26,478 nucleotides of DNA from Azoarcus sp. (GTDB lineage: Bacteria; Pseudomonadota; Gammaproteobacteria; Burkholderiales; Rhodocyclaceae): contig JALNWS010000034.1 in assembly GCA_023230755.1 (NCBI GenBank), forward strand, positions 1 to 26,478, read 5' to 3'. The position numbers and the translations under genes were made by a program. The notes under the pieces are model-generated. The model was given only the letters and a program-made list of their open reading frames with translations. It was not told the origin of the DNA and ran no database searches. Below, piece by piece: positions 7,646-15,743 of the stretch (positions are counted from its first letter, which is position 1; every line of letters starts with the position of its first letter).

Positions 7646-9088
7646 ATGCCGCTCAAGAACAAGGTTCAGCTCATCGCCTATCCGGACCGGATCGGCACCA
7701 ACCTCACGGACCTTGCCGAATTCATCGAGCGCCATCTGGACAAGGCGATTGGCGGGCTGCATCTCCTGCCACCCTTTCCGTCAAACGCCGATGGCGGCTT
7801 CTCCCCGCTGACGCACAAGGAAATCGACCCGCTCTTCGGCGACTGGGCGGACGTCGAGCGCATCGCAAGCCGTTACGACGTCTGCCTCGACCTGATCCTG
7901 AACCACATCTCGGACAAGTCCGCCGAGTTTCTCGACTTCAAGAAGAAAGGAAAGGCCTCCGAGTTTGCCCCGCTCTTCGTCGATGTCGACGCGCTGGGCG
8001 AGATCAGCCCGGACGATATGGCCAAGATCCACATCCGCAAGGAGAAAGAGCCCTTTCGTGACGTCGAATTCGAGGACGGCACGCATGGCCGCGTCTGGTG
8101 CACCTTCAGCGAGAGCCAGATCGATCTCGACTACAACGCCGAGCGAACCTACGCGATGATGACCGACACCATCACCTTCCTCGGCGAACGCGGGGTCAAA
8201 CTGCTGCGATTGGACGCCTTCGGCTATACCACCAAGAAGATCGGCACGAGTTGCTTCCTGGTCGAGCCGGACGTGTGGCGCATTCTGGAATGGTTCCGCA
8301 AAACCGCCGCCGAACGGGCCATCGAAATCATGCCCGAAGTCCACGACCACCCAAGCTACCAGTATGCGATCGCCCGCCGCGGCATGTGGGCCTATGCCTT
8401 CGCCCTCCCGCCCTTGCTGCTGCATGCGATGATGGATCTCAACAGCCGCTATCTCAAGGCATGGTTGAGGATGTGCCCGCACAACCAGATCACCGTGCTC
8501 GACACCCACGACGGCATCTGCATTCCGGACGTCGAGGACATCCTGCCCCGCTACCACGTTGAGGCGGTCATCAAGAACGTGTCCGACCGCAGCGCCGACC
8601 CCATCCTGCGCCGCTCGGCGGCCAATGCCCACAGCGTCGGTGCCATCTACCAGCTCACCTGCACCTTCTTCGAAGCCCTGCAATGCAATGACGATGCCTA
8701 CATTGCGGCACGCGCGATCCAGATGTTCGCCCCCGGCATCCCGCAGGTCTATTACGTCGGCCTGCTCGCCGGTCGCAACGACTTCGAACTGATGGAGCGC
8801 ACCGGCGAGGCGCGCGACATCAACCGCCACTACTACACGACGGAGGAGGCGGCAGCAGCACTCAGCAGCGATGTCGCCCAACGCCTGCTCAAGCTCATGG
8901 AACTGCGCTCGACCCACCCGGCTTTCGACGGTGAATTCGAACTGCAATACTCAAACGACTCCAGCGTCTCGATGGGCTGGCGCAATGGCGCGCACAACGC
9001 ACTGGTGTTCGTGGACCTGAACTTCCGCACCGCCACCGTGACCTGCACCGACCCGGACACCGGTCACGAGATCAGCTTCCGGGTCTGA
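7646..9088 (+). CDS. gtfA: Sucrose phosphorylase (GH13 subfamily 18)
   Basis: The chosen start is ATG 7646 (MPLKNKVQLIAYPDR), with AAGGAAGG seven bases upstream; an in-frame ATG at 7589 lacks such a site. The 480-residue enzyme closely resembles bifidobacterial sucrose phosphorylase throughout, including GTSCF, FALPPLLLHA, IPQVYYVGLLAGRND and RDINRHYY. The nucleophile is Asp190 (LRLDAFGY), the acid/base Glu231 (MPEVHDH) and the transition-state stabiliser Asp289 (LDTHDGI). The expected reaction is sucrose plus phosphate to glucose 1-phosphate plus fructose, in the cytoplasm. Subfamily 18 also holds glucosylglycerate and glucosylglycerol phosphorylases, so the acceptor is not certain. It is followed after 11 bases by DUF1992, and sugar genes lie downstream. 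Confidence 0.88.
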   Translation: MPLKNKVQLIAYPDRIGTNLTDLAEFIERHLDKAIGGLHLLPPFPSNADGGFSPLTHKEIDPLFGDWADVERIASRYDVCLDLILNHISDKSAEFLDFKKKGKASEFAPLFVDVDALGEISPDDMAKIHIRKEKEPFRDVEFEDGTHGRVWCTFSESQIDLDYNAERTYAMMTDTITFLGERGVKLLRLDAFGYTTKKIGTSCFLVEPDVWRILEWFRKTAAERAIEIMPEVHDHPSYQYAIARRGMWAYAFALPPLLLHAMMDLNSRYLKAWLRMCPHNQITVLDTHDGICIPDVEDILPRYHVEAVIKNVSDRSADPILRRSAANAHSVGAIYQLTCTFFEALQCNDDAYIAARAIQMFAPGIPQVYYVGLLAGRNDFELMERTGEARDINRHYYTTEEAAAALSSDVAQRLLKLMELRSTHPAFDGEFELQYSNDSSVSMGWRNGAHNALVFVDLNFRTATVTCTDPDTGHEISFRV

Positions 9089-9099
9089 GCCGGCCACCG

Positions 9100-9408
9100 A
9101 TGTCGATTTTCGATATCCTCGCCGAACAACGCATCGTCGACGCCATCCGCCGCGGCGAACTGGACAACCTGCCCGGCGCGGGGCGCCCGCTCGTGTTCGA
9201 CGACGAACTCTTCGTGTCCGGCGAGCAGCGCATGATCAACCGGGTGCTCAAGAACGCCGGATTCACCCCGCCCGAAGTGCGACTGCGCAAGGAACTGGCC
9301 GATCTGCGGGAAGCGCTTGCGCGCCATCCGGAAGACGAACAGCGTGAACTGCTTCAGCGCGAGCTGAACATGGTGCTGCTCAGACTGGGTGCGCTGCGCC
9401 GCCACTGA
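9100..9408 (+). CDS. DUF1992 (DnaJ-C28-like conserved domain) protein
   Basis: The 102-residue protein is essentially all DUF1992: an N-terminal IFDILAEQRIVDAIRRGELD, the hallmark LPGAGRPLVFDDELFVSGEQ with MINRVLKNAGFTPPEV, then a charged helix ending in LNMVLLRLGALRR. The domain is shared with eukaryotic DNAJC28; its biochemical role is not established. It begins 11 bases after the sucrose phosphorylase stop, so it is probably co-transcribed, although such genes occur widely without sugar genes and the pairing may not be functional. Confidence 0.85.
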   Translation: MSIFDILAEQRIVDAIRRGELDNLPGAGRPLVFDDELFVSGEQRMINRVLKNAGFTPPEVRLRKELADLREALARHPEDEQRELLQRELNMVLLRLGALRRH

Positions 9409-9503
9409 CACCGGCACCCGTCGGGCAGGGGCGTTTTCCGGGCGCAGCAAGGCTGCAGAATTTTGCGCCAAATGTGCAAACTGATCACGGCAAATCGAAG
9501 CCT

Positions 9504-9531
9504 TTGCGATACTCTCCCCGGTATATAGAAT
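9504..9531 (+). promoter_or_regulatory. Candidate sigma-70 promoter for the ABC protein unit
   Basis: TTGCGA (9504-9509), a 16-base spacer and TAGAAT (9526-9531) form a reasonable promoter in an AT-richer patch. It sits 25 bases upstream of a short open frame (9556) and 135 bases upstream of the ABC gene. Confidence 0.45.
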
Positions 9532-9555
9532 TCGAGCATACGCGGTGAAGGCGCG

Positions 9556-9669
9556 ATGACCATGAAGGCTGCGGACAAAAGCGCTAACCGGCTGCAACTG
9601 AGGCCATATCCACCCGCTTCCGCGGCACCCGGCCTCCCACAGCGCCGGCATCTGCTGCAACCGGAATGA
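9556..9669 (+). CDS. Possible 37-residue upstream open frame coupled to the ABC gene
   Basis: ATG 9556 has GAAGG just upstream and opens a 37-codon frame (MTMKAADKSANRLQLRPYPP at its start). Its stop overlaps the ATG of the ABC protein gene (ATGA at 9666). The ABC start itself has no good ribosome site, so coupling through this frame is plausible. The peptide is proline- and arginine-rich, with no recognisable family. It could be a leader peptide or chance. Confidence 0.3.
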   Translation: MTMKAADKSANRLQLRPYPPASAAPGLPQRRHLLQPE

Positions 9670-11507
9670 GCTCAATGCAGCCGGACGCAGCCAGCCCCTC
9701 CACACCCCCCGCAGTGCGCCGCGACGCAGCCTTGCAGTTCGCGCGCATGGCCCGGGACTACTGGTGCTGCGAGCGCAAATGGACAGTGCGCGGCGCGGTG
9801 CTGTCGTTGTTCGTGCTGACTGCGGCCCAGGTCGGCCTGGTCATCTGGGTCAGTTACTGGCATCGCGAGCTGTTCGATGCTCTCGAAAACCGCTCGCTCA
9901 GCGAATTCCTGCGCCTGATCCTGACCTTCCTGCTGATCTTCGTCCTCACCATGGGGGTCACCGCGCTGCACATGCACATCAAGCGCTGGGTCCAGCTCGA
10001 CTGGCGACGATGGATGACCAGCCTGCTGCTCGACGAATGGCTGTCACACACCAACCATTATCGTCTGCAGTTCTCCAGTGGCGAGCACGACAACCCCGAC
10101 GGCCGAATCGCAGAGGACATCCGCATCGCCACCGAGGCCGCAGTCGGGCTGGCGCATTCGCTGCTGTACTCGATCCTTATCCTCGGCAGCTTCATCGACA
10201 TCCTGCTCAGCGTCTCGGGCAGCGCCAACCTGCCCGGTACCGAGGTCTCCGTGCCCGGCTACATGGTGCTGATGGCCTTTCTCTACGCCGGGGTGGGCAC
10301 GGTTTTCGGCCTCGTGCTGGGGCGCCCACTGATCCGCAGCACCAACCGCCTGCAGTCGGTCGAAGCCAGTCTGCGCTTCGGCCTCGCGCGCGCCCGTGAG
10401 CACTCGGAGGCGATTGCGCTGATGCATGGCGAACCGCTGGAGCGGCGCAGCGCCGATCGCCTGTTCTCCGACGTCGGCCGCGGCTGGGACAGGCAGACGC
10501 TTGCCTACCTCGGCATCGTTTCGTTCTCCACCGGCTACGGCACCCTGCTGCCGGTGTTTCCAATCCTGATCGCCGCCCCCCAGTACATTGCCGGCGCCAT
10601 GACCCTGGGCCTGCTGATGCAGGCGGCACAGGCCTTCCAGCGCCTGACTTCAGCCCTGTCCTGGCCCATCGACAACCTCGGCGAGCTGGCCCGCTGCCGG
10701 GCCTCGATCGACCGTATCGTGTCACTGCATGAAGACATGCTGAGCCTCGAACTGCAGGACAGGCAGAAGGCCACCGGCAAGACCCGCATCGAGCTGCAAC
10801 AATCCCCGCACGCCGAACTCGACATGCGCCACCTGCGCCTGGCATCGCCTTCAGGACAGGTGCTGCTGGACGATTTCAATCTGCACGTGCGCCACGGCGA
10901 GCGCATCCTCATCACAGGCGACCCCGCCGTCACCATCAGCCTGTTCAAGGCCGTGGCTGGCCTGTGGCCGTGGGGCAGTGGTGTGATCAGCCTGCCGGCG
11001 GGGCACAACATGATGTTCATCCCGCAGCGCCCCTTCCTGCCCGAAGGCAGCCTGCGCTCGGTGCTCAGCTACCCGCACAGCGCCGGCCATTACACGGAAC
11101 CCTGTCTGCACCGTGCGCTGGAATGCGCCGGTATTGCGTGGCTCGCGCCGCGGCTGGACGATTTCGACGACTGGGGGCGGGCGCTGCCGCTGCGGGCACA
11201 GCAGCGCCTGGGCATTGCGCGCTTGTTCCTGCAGCAACCGGGCTGGGTGTTCATTGAGGAGGCGACCGACGCTTTCGATGCCAAGGACGAAATCGACACC
11301 CTGGAGCTGCTGCACCACGAACTGCCCAGTGCCACCCTGCTCAACATCAGCCTGCACAACGGCCTCGACCACTTCTACGACCGCAAGCTGGTCCTCAACC
11401 GCCTGCGCGGCGGACGCACACGCCCGCCACCGACGGCTGCGGCCGAAGCCAAAGCCGGGGGCGACACGAAAGCCGCCCCGGCAACAAAGCTCCTACCGGA
11501 AACTTGA
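9666..11507 (+). CDS. SbmA/BacA/YddA-like ABC protein with degenerate ATPase motifs
   Basis: This 613-residue protein fuses an ABC_membrane_2-type domain (about residues 1-370, several hydrophobic helices such as GAVLSLFVLTAAQVGLVIWV and LILTFLLIFVLTMGVTALHM) to a C-terminal nucleotide-binding domain. The domain fold is evident from RHGERILITG, AVAGLWPWGSG, MFIPQRPFLPEGSLRSVLSY and RLGIARLFLQQP. The ATPase motifs are altered: Walker A reads GDPAVTIS (418-425), with no GKS/T; the signature LSxGxQ reads LPLRAQ (507-512); Walker B reads VFIEEATDAFD, with Glu531 for the usual Asp but Glu532 kept. The H-loop region keeps a His near 564. Relatives import peptides or export acyl or vitamin compounds. 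Either it does not hydrolyse ATP or it works by another mode. The last 15 bases overlap the convergent GH5 gene. Confidence 0.85.
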   Translation: MSSMQPDAASPSTPPAVRRDAALQFARMARDYWCCERKWTVRGAVLSLFVLTAAQVGLVIWVSYWHRELFDALENRSLSEFLRLILTFLLIFVLTMGVTALHMHIKRWVQLDWRRWMTSLLLDEWLSHTNHYRLQFSSGEHDNPDGRIAEDIRIATEAAVGLAHSLLYSILILGSFIDILLSVSGSANLPGTEVSVPGYMVLMAFLYAGVGTVFGLVLGRPLIRSTNRLQSVEASLRFGLARAREHSEAIALMHGEPLERRSADRLFSDVGRGWDRQTLAYLGIVSFSTGYGTLLPVFPILIAAPQYIAGAMTLGLLMQAAQAFQRLTSALSWPIDNLGELARCRASIDRIVSLHEDMLSLELQDRQKATGKTRIELQQSPHAELDMRHLRLASPSGQVLLDDFNLHVRHGERILITGDPAVTISLFKAVAGLWPWGSGVISLPAGHNMMFIPQRPFLPEGSLRSVLSYPHSAGHYTEPCLHRALECAGIAWLAPRLDDFDDWGRALPLRAQQRLGIARLFLQQPGWVFIEEATDAFDAKDEIDTLELLHHELPSATLLNISLHNGLDHFYDRKLVLNRLRGGRTRPPPTAAAEAKAGGDTKAAPATKLLPET

Positions 11508-12599
11508 CGGCAGCCAGCCCCGCTCCACCGACTCGCGCAGACACCAAGCAGGCGTCGTTTCCGTCTTGTAGCTCCAGAAGAACCAGCCGAACAGCTTCTC
11601 GAAGGCCAGCAGCTGCGCCGCTGCGTAACCGCGGCTGGCCACATCCTGCTGAAACGCATCCATGTGTTCGAGCGCGTGGTTGTACGGCCCCTCGGCCCAC
11701 AGCGACACGACCCGCAGATCCAGCCCCAGGCTCCACTCGCCACACACCGCCGGCAAGCCCATCGCGGCATTGATCGAGTCGGCCTCGTCGCGCCACTCGA
11801 CGGCGGCCTTGGTCATGTGGCCGTAGATGTCGGTATCGATGTCGCGACGGTCAAAGCACTGGTAACGGTGATAGTCGAAGATCACGTTCTGCCACTGCGG
11901 GGCCTGCATGAAACCGAGGAATTCGCGGTAGGAGCGGAAGCCGTCATGAAACACCACCGCCACGCGCTCCGCCGGGCAGTGCTTGCGGATGCGGTCGTAG
12001 GCCGCCAAGTAATAGGCCTTCAGGTACTCGGTCGGCACATCCCAGCGCGGCTCATTGAGCACCTCGATGGCATGCAGCGCGGGGTGGGCGCGGTAACGCT
12101 CGGCCAGGCGCTCGAGCACCCGCAGGGAATGCTCGAGGTACTCCGGTTTGGTATGCCACTCGACCACGCCCATGATGCCGCCGTTATCAAAGCCGTTCTG
12201 GCAACCGGGCGCGGCATGCAGATCGAGCATGACCCGCAGGCCGAGCTTCTGCGCCCAGTCCATCGCCCGGTCTAGCACGTCGATACCGCCGGTGACGAAG
12301 GGGTGGCGGTTCTCGCCATAGCTGGGGTGATAGGGGTAGTCGGGGCCGAAAATCCAGTGCCCGACCGGAATCCGCACCGCATTGAGACCGCGCTCGGCGA
12401 TCCAGGCGAAGTCCTCGTAGGTCACGAAGCTGTCCCAGTGCTTGCGCAACCGCTCGCTTGCACCCGACCCCATCTCCGCACACCAGGTGGTTTCGTCGGT
12501 CGCCTCGAGGCCCTCGAACACGCTGGGCACCATCCACTTTTCCAGCAACAGCCAGCTACCGAGGTTGACGCCACGCAGTTTCATGCCTGTCGCATCCAT
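11493..12599 (-). CDS. GH5 glycoside hydrolase, exo-beta-1,3-glucanase-like
   Basis: The start is ATG 12599, behind GGGAGGTG at ideal spacing. The 368-residue product is a complete GH5 TIM barrel: LRGVNLGSWLLLEKWMVPS (8-26), AVRIPVGHW (74-82), MLDLHAAPGCQNGFDNGG (124-141), acid/base Glu183 in VLNEP, FDYHRYQCF (241-249) and nucleophile Glu288 in VCGEWS. The NLGSWL start and PGCQNGFDN loop resemble fungal Exg1-type exo-1,3-glucanases (subfamily GH5_9). No signal peptide or lipobox is present, so it is predicted to be cytoplasmic and to act on short imported beta-glucosides or an internal glucan. It is convergent with the ABC gene and divergent from the GH13 gene. Subfamily and substrate are inferred. 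Confidence 0.85.
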   Translation of the reverse strand: MDATGMKLRGVNLGSWLLLEKWMVPSVFEGLEATDETTWCAEMGSGASERLRKHWDSFVTYEDFAWIAERGLNAVRIPVGHWIFGPDYPYHPSYGENRHPFVTGGIDVLDRAMDWAQKLGLRVMLDLHAAPGCQNGFDNGGIMGVVEWHTKPEYLEHSLRVLERLAERYRAHPALHAIEVLNEPRWDVPTEYLKAYYLAAYDRIRKHCPAERVAVVFHDGFRSYREFLGFMQAPQWQNVIFDYHRYQCFDRRDIDTDIYGHMTKAAVEWRDEADSINAAMGLPAVCGEWSLGLDLRVVSLWAEGPYNHALEHMDAFQQDVASRGYAAAQLLAFEKLFGWFFWSYKTETTPAWCLRESVERGWLPSSFR

Positions 12600-12856
12600 C
12601 GCACACCTCCCGCAAAAGGGTCATCTTCACGCGCACTGAACCAGGAACACACATGCGCAGCCATGCCGACAAGATTACGCCTGGGCGCACCGCTTGGGGC
12701 GAGTCTCCGCGTCTTTCGGGGCGAATTCCCGCTGCACTGGAGAGCGCCGCCGACAACGGGTTCCGCGGCCGCGAAACGCCCTCGCCGGCAGAGATGGCTG
12801 AGCCTACAATCGATCACGCGGAAAGGCCGCGGCATGGCTTCATGGGAGCCTCGAAA

Positions 12857-14545
12857 ATGAAGAAGAAGTGGTGGCGCGAAGCGGTGGTGTACCAGCTCTA
12901 CCCCCGCAGCTTCATGGATACCAACGGCGACGGCATCGGCGACCTGCCCGGCGTTCTGGCCCGCCTCGACTATCTGCAATGGCTGGGCATCACCGTCATC
13001 TGGCTGTGCCCGGTCTTCCGCTCGCCCAACGACGACAACGGCTACGACATCTCGGACTACCGGGCCATCATGGACGAGTTCGGCACCATGGCCGACTTCG
13101 ACCGCCTGATGGCCGAGGCCCGTCGCCGCGGCATGCGCATCATCCTCGACCTGGTGGTCAATCACACCAGCGACGAGCACCCGTGGTTCGTCGAGTCGCG
13201 CAGCTCGCGCGACAACCCGAAGCGCGACTGGTACGTGTGGCGCGATGGCAAGGACGGACACGCACCCAACAACTGGGAAAGCATCTTCCGCGGCCCGGCC
13301 TGGCAATACGACGCCGGTACGGACCAGTACTTCCTGCATCTGTTCACCGCGCGCCAGCCCGACCTCAACTGGGAGAACCCGGACGTGCGCAGCGCCATCT
13401 GCGACATGGTGCGGTGGTGGATGGACAAGGGCGTGGACGGTTTCCGCATCGACGCCATCACCCACATGAAGAAGGCGCACGGCCTGCCCGACGTACCCGG
13501 TGCGGGCGGCAAGGGTCCGGTGCCGGCCTACGATTTCCACATGAATGTCGATGGCGTGCTCGACTACGTCGACCAGCTGTCCCGCGACGCCTTTGCCCAC
13601 GGCGACATCATGACTGTCGGCGAAGCCAACGGCATCAGCGCCCGCCAGGCCGAAACCTGGGTGGGTGACGACCGCGACCGCTTGTCGATGATCCTGCAGT
13701 TCGAACACTGGCACCTGTGGTCGGGCAACCCGCGCGCCGGGCTTGATGTGCGCCGGCTCAAGACCATCCTGAGCCGCTGGCAGCGCGCGCTGGATGGCCG
13801 CGGCTGGAATGCGCTCTACCTTGAGAACCACGACCTGCCGCGCGTCGTATCGCGCTGGGGCGACCCGCAGCATCACCGCCACGCCAGCGCCACCGCGCTC
13901 GCGGCGATGTACTTCCTGATGCAGGGCACGCCCTTCATCTACCAGGGCCAGGAACTCGGCATGGCCAACACCGTGTTCCACAGCCTGGCCGACTTCGACG
14001 ACGTGTTCGCCCGTCACCGGATCGACGAGATCCGCGCCAGCGGCATGAACGAGACCGCCATCTTCGACGAGATGACCCTCACCGCCCGCGACAATTCGCG
14101 CACACCGATGCCGTGGGACGACAGCCATAACGCGGGCTTCAGCAGCGGTACACCATGGCTGCCGCTGAACCCCGACTACCCCGATGTCAATGTCGCACAA
14201 CAGCGGGACGATCCACACTCGGTACTCAACTTCTATCGCCGCATGATCGCCCTGCGTGCTGCAGAGCCTGCCCTCGTGCACGGTCGCTATGCCCTGCTGC
14301 TCAGGGACAACCGCCAGATCTACGCCTACACCCGGATGCTCGGCGGCAAGGGTTTCGTGGTGATGTGCAACCTCAGCGCCCGACCCGCGCACTATCGCCA
14401 TGCAGGCCTCACGCTCGATCATGACGCCTGCGTACTGAGCAACATGAAAGTCGCCATTCATGACAAATGCGAGTCCTGCACCTTGCGCGCGTATGAAGCT
14501 CGCGTGTATTGCATTTCCCCGCATGGGCCCGATGACCTAAAATAG
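12857..14545 (+). CDS. Alpha-glucosidase / oligo-1,6-glucosidase-like GH13 enzyme
   Basis: The chosen start is ATG 12857 (MKKKWWREAVVYQLYPRSFM), with GGGAG at good spacing; the open frame reaches back to 12653 but that part looks noncoding. The 562-residue enzyme has the GH13 regions in order: DLVVNHTSDEHPWF, GFRIDAITH with nucleophile Asp199, TVGEANG with acid/base Glu256, and LENHDLPR with Asp326. The start WWREAVVYQLYPRSF and the QGTPFIYQGQELGM segment are typical of alpha-glucosidases, oligo-1,6-glucosidases and trehalose-6-phosphate hydrolases. It lacks a signal peptide, so cytoplasmic cleavage of small alpha-glucosides such as maltose, isomaltose or sucrose is expected. A TACAAT at 12805-12810 may be its -10. 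It diverges from the GH5 gene over about 257 bases. Confidence 0.9.
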   Translation: MKKKWWREAVVYQLYPRSFMDTNGDGIGDLPGVLARLDYLQWLGITVIWLCPVFRSPNDDNGYDISDYRAIMDEFGTMADFDRLMAEARRRGMRIILDLVVNHTSDEHPWFVESRSSRDNPKRDWYVWRDGKDGHAPNNWESIFRGPAWQYDAGTDQYFLHLFTARQPDLNWENPDVRSAICDMVRWWMDKGVDGFRIDAITHMKKAHGLPDVPGAGGKGPVPAYDFHMNVDGVLDYVDQLSRDAFAHGDIMTVGEANGISARQAETWVGDDRDRLSMILQFEHWHLWSGNPRAGLDVRRLKTILSRWQRALDGRGWNALYLENHDLPRVVSRWGDPQHHRHASATALAAMYFLMQGTPFIYQGQELGMANTVFHSLADFDDVFARHRIDEIRASGMNETAIFDEMTLTARDNSRTPMPWDDSHNAGFSSGTPWLPLNPDYPDVNVAQQRDDPHSVLNFYRRMIALRAAEPALVHGRYALLLRDNRQIYAYTRMLGGKGFVVMCNLSARPAHYRHAGLTLDHDACVLSNMKVAIHDKCESCTLRAYEARVYCISPHGPDDLK

Positions 14546-14572
14546 CCGGCTTACTGTCACTGGAACACGAAC

Positions 14573-14914
14573 ATGTCCGCCATACCCGCCTGCCCCCAAT
14601 GCACCCTGGAAAACACCTACCCGGACGGCGACAACTACGTATGCGCGGATTGCGGCTACGAATGGCCGATGGCCGAAGTGGCCGGCGCCGACGAAGATGA
14701 CGAAGCCGTGGTGAAGGATGCCAATGGCAACGTGCTTGCCAACGGCGATTCCGTCGTACTGATCAAGGACCTGAAAGTCAAAGGTTCGTCGACCACGCTG
14801 AAGGTCGGCACCAAGGTCAAGAGCATCCGTCTCGCCGGCGGCGATCACGAAGTCGACTGCAAGATGGATGCGGGCAACTTCATGCTCAAGGCCTGTTTCC
14901 TGCGCAAGGTCTGA
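14573..14914 (+). CDS. yjdM: YjdM/PhnA family zinc-ribbon protein
   Basis: The 113-residue protein has the two-part YjdM plan. An N-terminal zinc ribbon carries CPQC (Cys7, Cys10) and CADC (Cys24, Cys27) with YEW. A C-terminal SH3-like domain reads VKDANGNVLANGDSVVLIKD, LKVKGSSTTLKVGTKVKSIR and DAGNFMLKACFLRKV. The family was once called PhnA, but E. coli YjdM is not the phosphonoacetate hydrolase; its role is unknown. It is probably a cytoplasmic zinc protein. It lies 27 bases downstream of the GH13 gene and may be co-transcribed or use its own start. Confidence 0.92.
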   Translation: MSAIPACPQCTLENTYPDGDNYVCADCGYEWPMAEVAGADEDDEAVVKDANGNVLANGDSVVLIKDLKVKGSSTTLKVGTKVKSIRLAGGDHEVDCKMDAGNFMLKACFLRKV

Positions 14915-14990
14915 TCCCCTCCGCCTCAATCCGGGGGCGACAGGAAGACAGGACACGCATTTCTTCGATCATGAATGGATGGAGAACGCC

Positions 14991-15413
14991 ATGAAAAGAC
15001 TGCTTCTGCTTGTCGCCCTGTTCAGCGCCCCCGCCCTCGCGCAGGACACACGCTTTCTGGCACCGTTGCCCCCCGCGGCACAGGAAACGCTGCGCAAGGA
15101 AATGGTCGACAACCTCCTCGCGCTCAACGAAATCATTTCGCTGCTGGCATCAAACAAGGTACGCGAAGCCGGTGACGTCGCCGAACAGCGCCTCGGACAG
15201 ACGGCCATGGGCAAGAATGCGGCGCTGCCATATGACGCGCGCCCCGGACCGCAGATGCCGATCGAGATGAACGGTCTGGGCCGGGACGGACATGCGGCGG
15301 CAAGCGAATTTGCCCGGGCAGCCGCTACGGGTGATCTCACCAAAGCCTTGGCCGCCCTGCCCAAGCTGACGGGAGCCTGCGTGGCCTGCCACGCCCTCTA
15401 TCGCACGCGCTGA
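14991..15413 (+). CDS. Periplasmic c-type cytochrome-like protein with C-terminal CVACH
   Basis: The start is ATG 14991, with GGAG eight bases upstream; longer in-frame readings overlap yjdM and lack a signal. The 140-residue precursor begins MKRLLLLVALFSAPALAQD, a clean Sec signal peptide cut after ALA (residue 17). A single heme c motif, CVACH (130-134), lies near the C-terminus, as in cytochrome c'-type four-helix proteins. The rest is helical (AAQETLRKEMVDNLLALNEI, TKALAALPKLTGACV). It is similar in plan to the lipoprotein cytochrome at 6928-7377 but differs in sequence and anchoring. NO or O2 binding or electron transfer in the periplasm is possible; no partner is visible. Confidence 0.8.
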   Translation: MKRLLLLVALFSAPALAQDTRFLAPLPPAAQETLRKEMVDNLLALNEIISLLASNKVREAGDVAEQRLGQTAMGKNAALPYDARPGPQMPIEMNGLGRDGHAAASEFARAAATGDLTKALAALPKLTGACVACHALYRTR

Positions 15414-15502
15414 GCACACCACAGACCACGCGGCGCTCGTTGAGTGCCTCGGCCTGCTACGCCTCGAACAGCGACGTACCGCAAGCATCACGCCGCTTTT
15501 CT

Positions 15503-15550
15503 GCTTGCGCTGCAGCATGCCCCGTTTCAGTGCATGCCTGCGGCACAAGC
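15503..15550. other. 48-base imperfect hairpin
   Basis: Outer arms GCTTGCGCTGCAG and CTGCGGCACAAGC pair with one C-A mismatch and one G-U on the plus strand; inner CATGC and GCATG extend the stem past a one-base bulge. It lies 90 bases after the upstream cytochrome stop, with no T-run after it. It may act as a Rho-type or processing-linked 3' end, or be a small structured RNA. The 330 bases between 15413 and 15744 hold no gene; apart from this and the TRAP promoter region I see nothing. Confidence 0.4.
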
Positions 15551-15631
15551 TCCGCTCAATCCAAACTTCCCTTTAACACTCAATATCTTGCAACGCACAA
15601 TGCGAGTGCGCTGATTGCGTCATACGCACCA

Positions 15632-15654
15632 TGTTGGAAACAATAATTTCAACA
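15632..15654. promoter_or_regulatory. Candidate operator (23-bp palindrome) for the RpiR/MurR regulator
   Basis: Arms TGTTGGAA and TTTCAACA flank a 7-base AT-rich centre; seven of eight arm positions are symmetric. RpiR/MurR proteins commonly bind such TTGAAA-type inverted repeats, and the operon ends with an RpiR gene. The site abuts a possible -35 at 15655. Confidence 0.5.
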
Positions 15655-15683
15655 TTGCGATTCTGAAATTTATGTTTTAGAGT
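15655..15683 (+). promoter_or_regulatory. Candidate promoter of the TRAP-diaminopropionate operon
   Basis: TTGCGA (15655-15660), a 17-base spacer and TAGAGT (15678-15683) lie in the only AT-rich stretch nearby. The predicted start near 15690 gives a 5' leader of about 54 bases before dctQ. The palindrome ends directly at the -35, suiting either repression or activation. Confidence 0.4.
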
Positions 15684-15743
15684 GGATTCAACGCGTCGCC
15701 CCGACGACGGAAAAACACTCAGAACATTATTCAGGAGTCATGC

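Noticed and set aside
12581..14524. 647-codon open frame on the minus strand
   Set aside because: Antisense of the GH13 enzyme with all catalytic regions on the plus strand; no recognisable domain.
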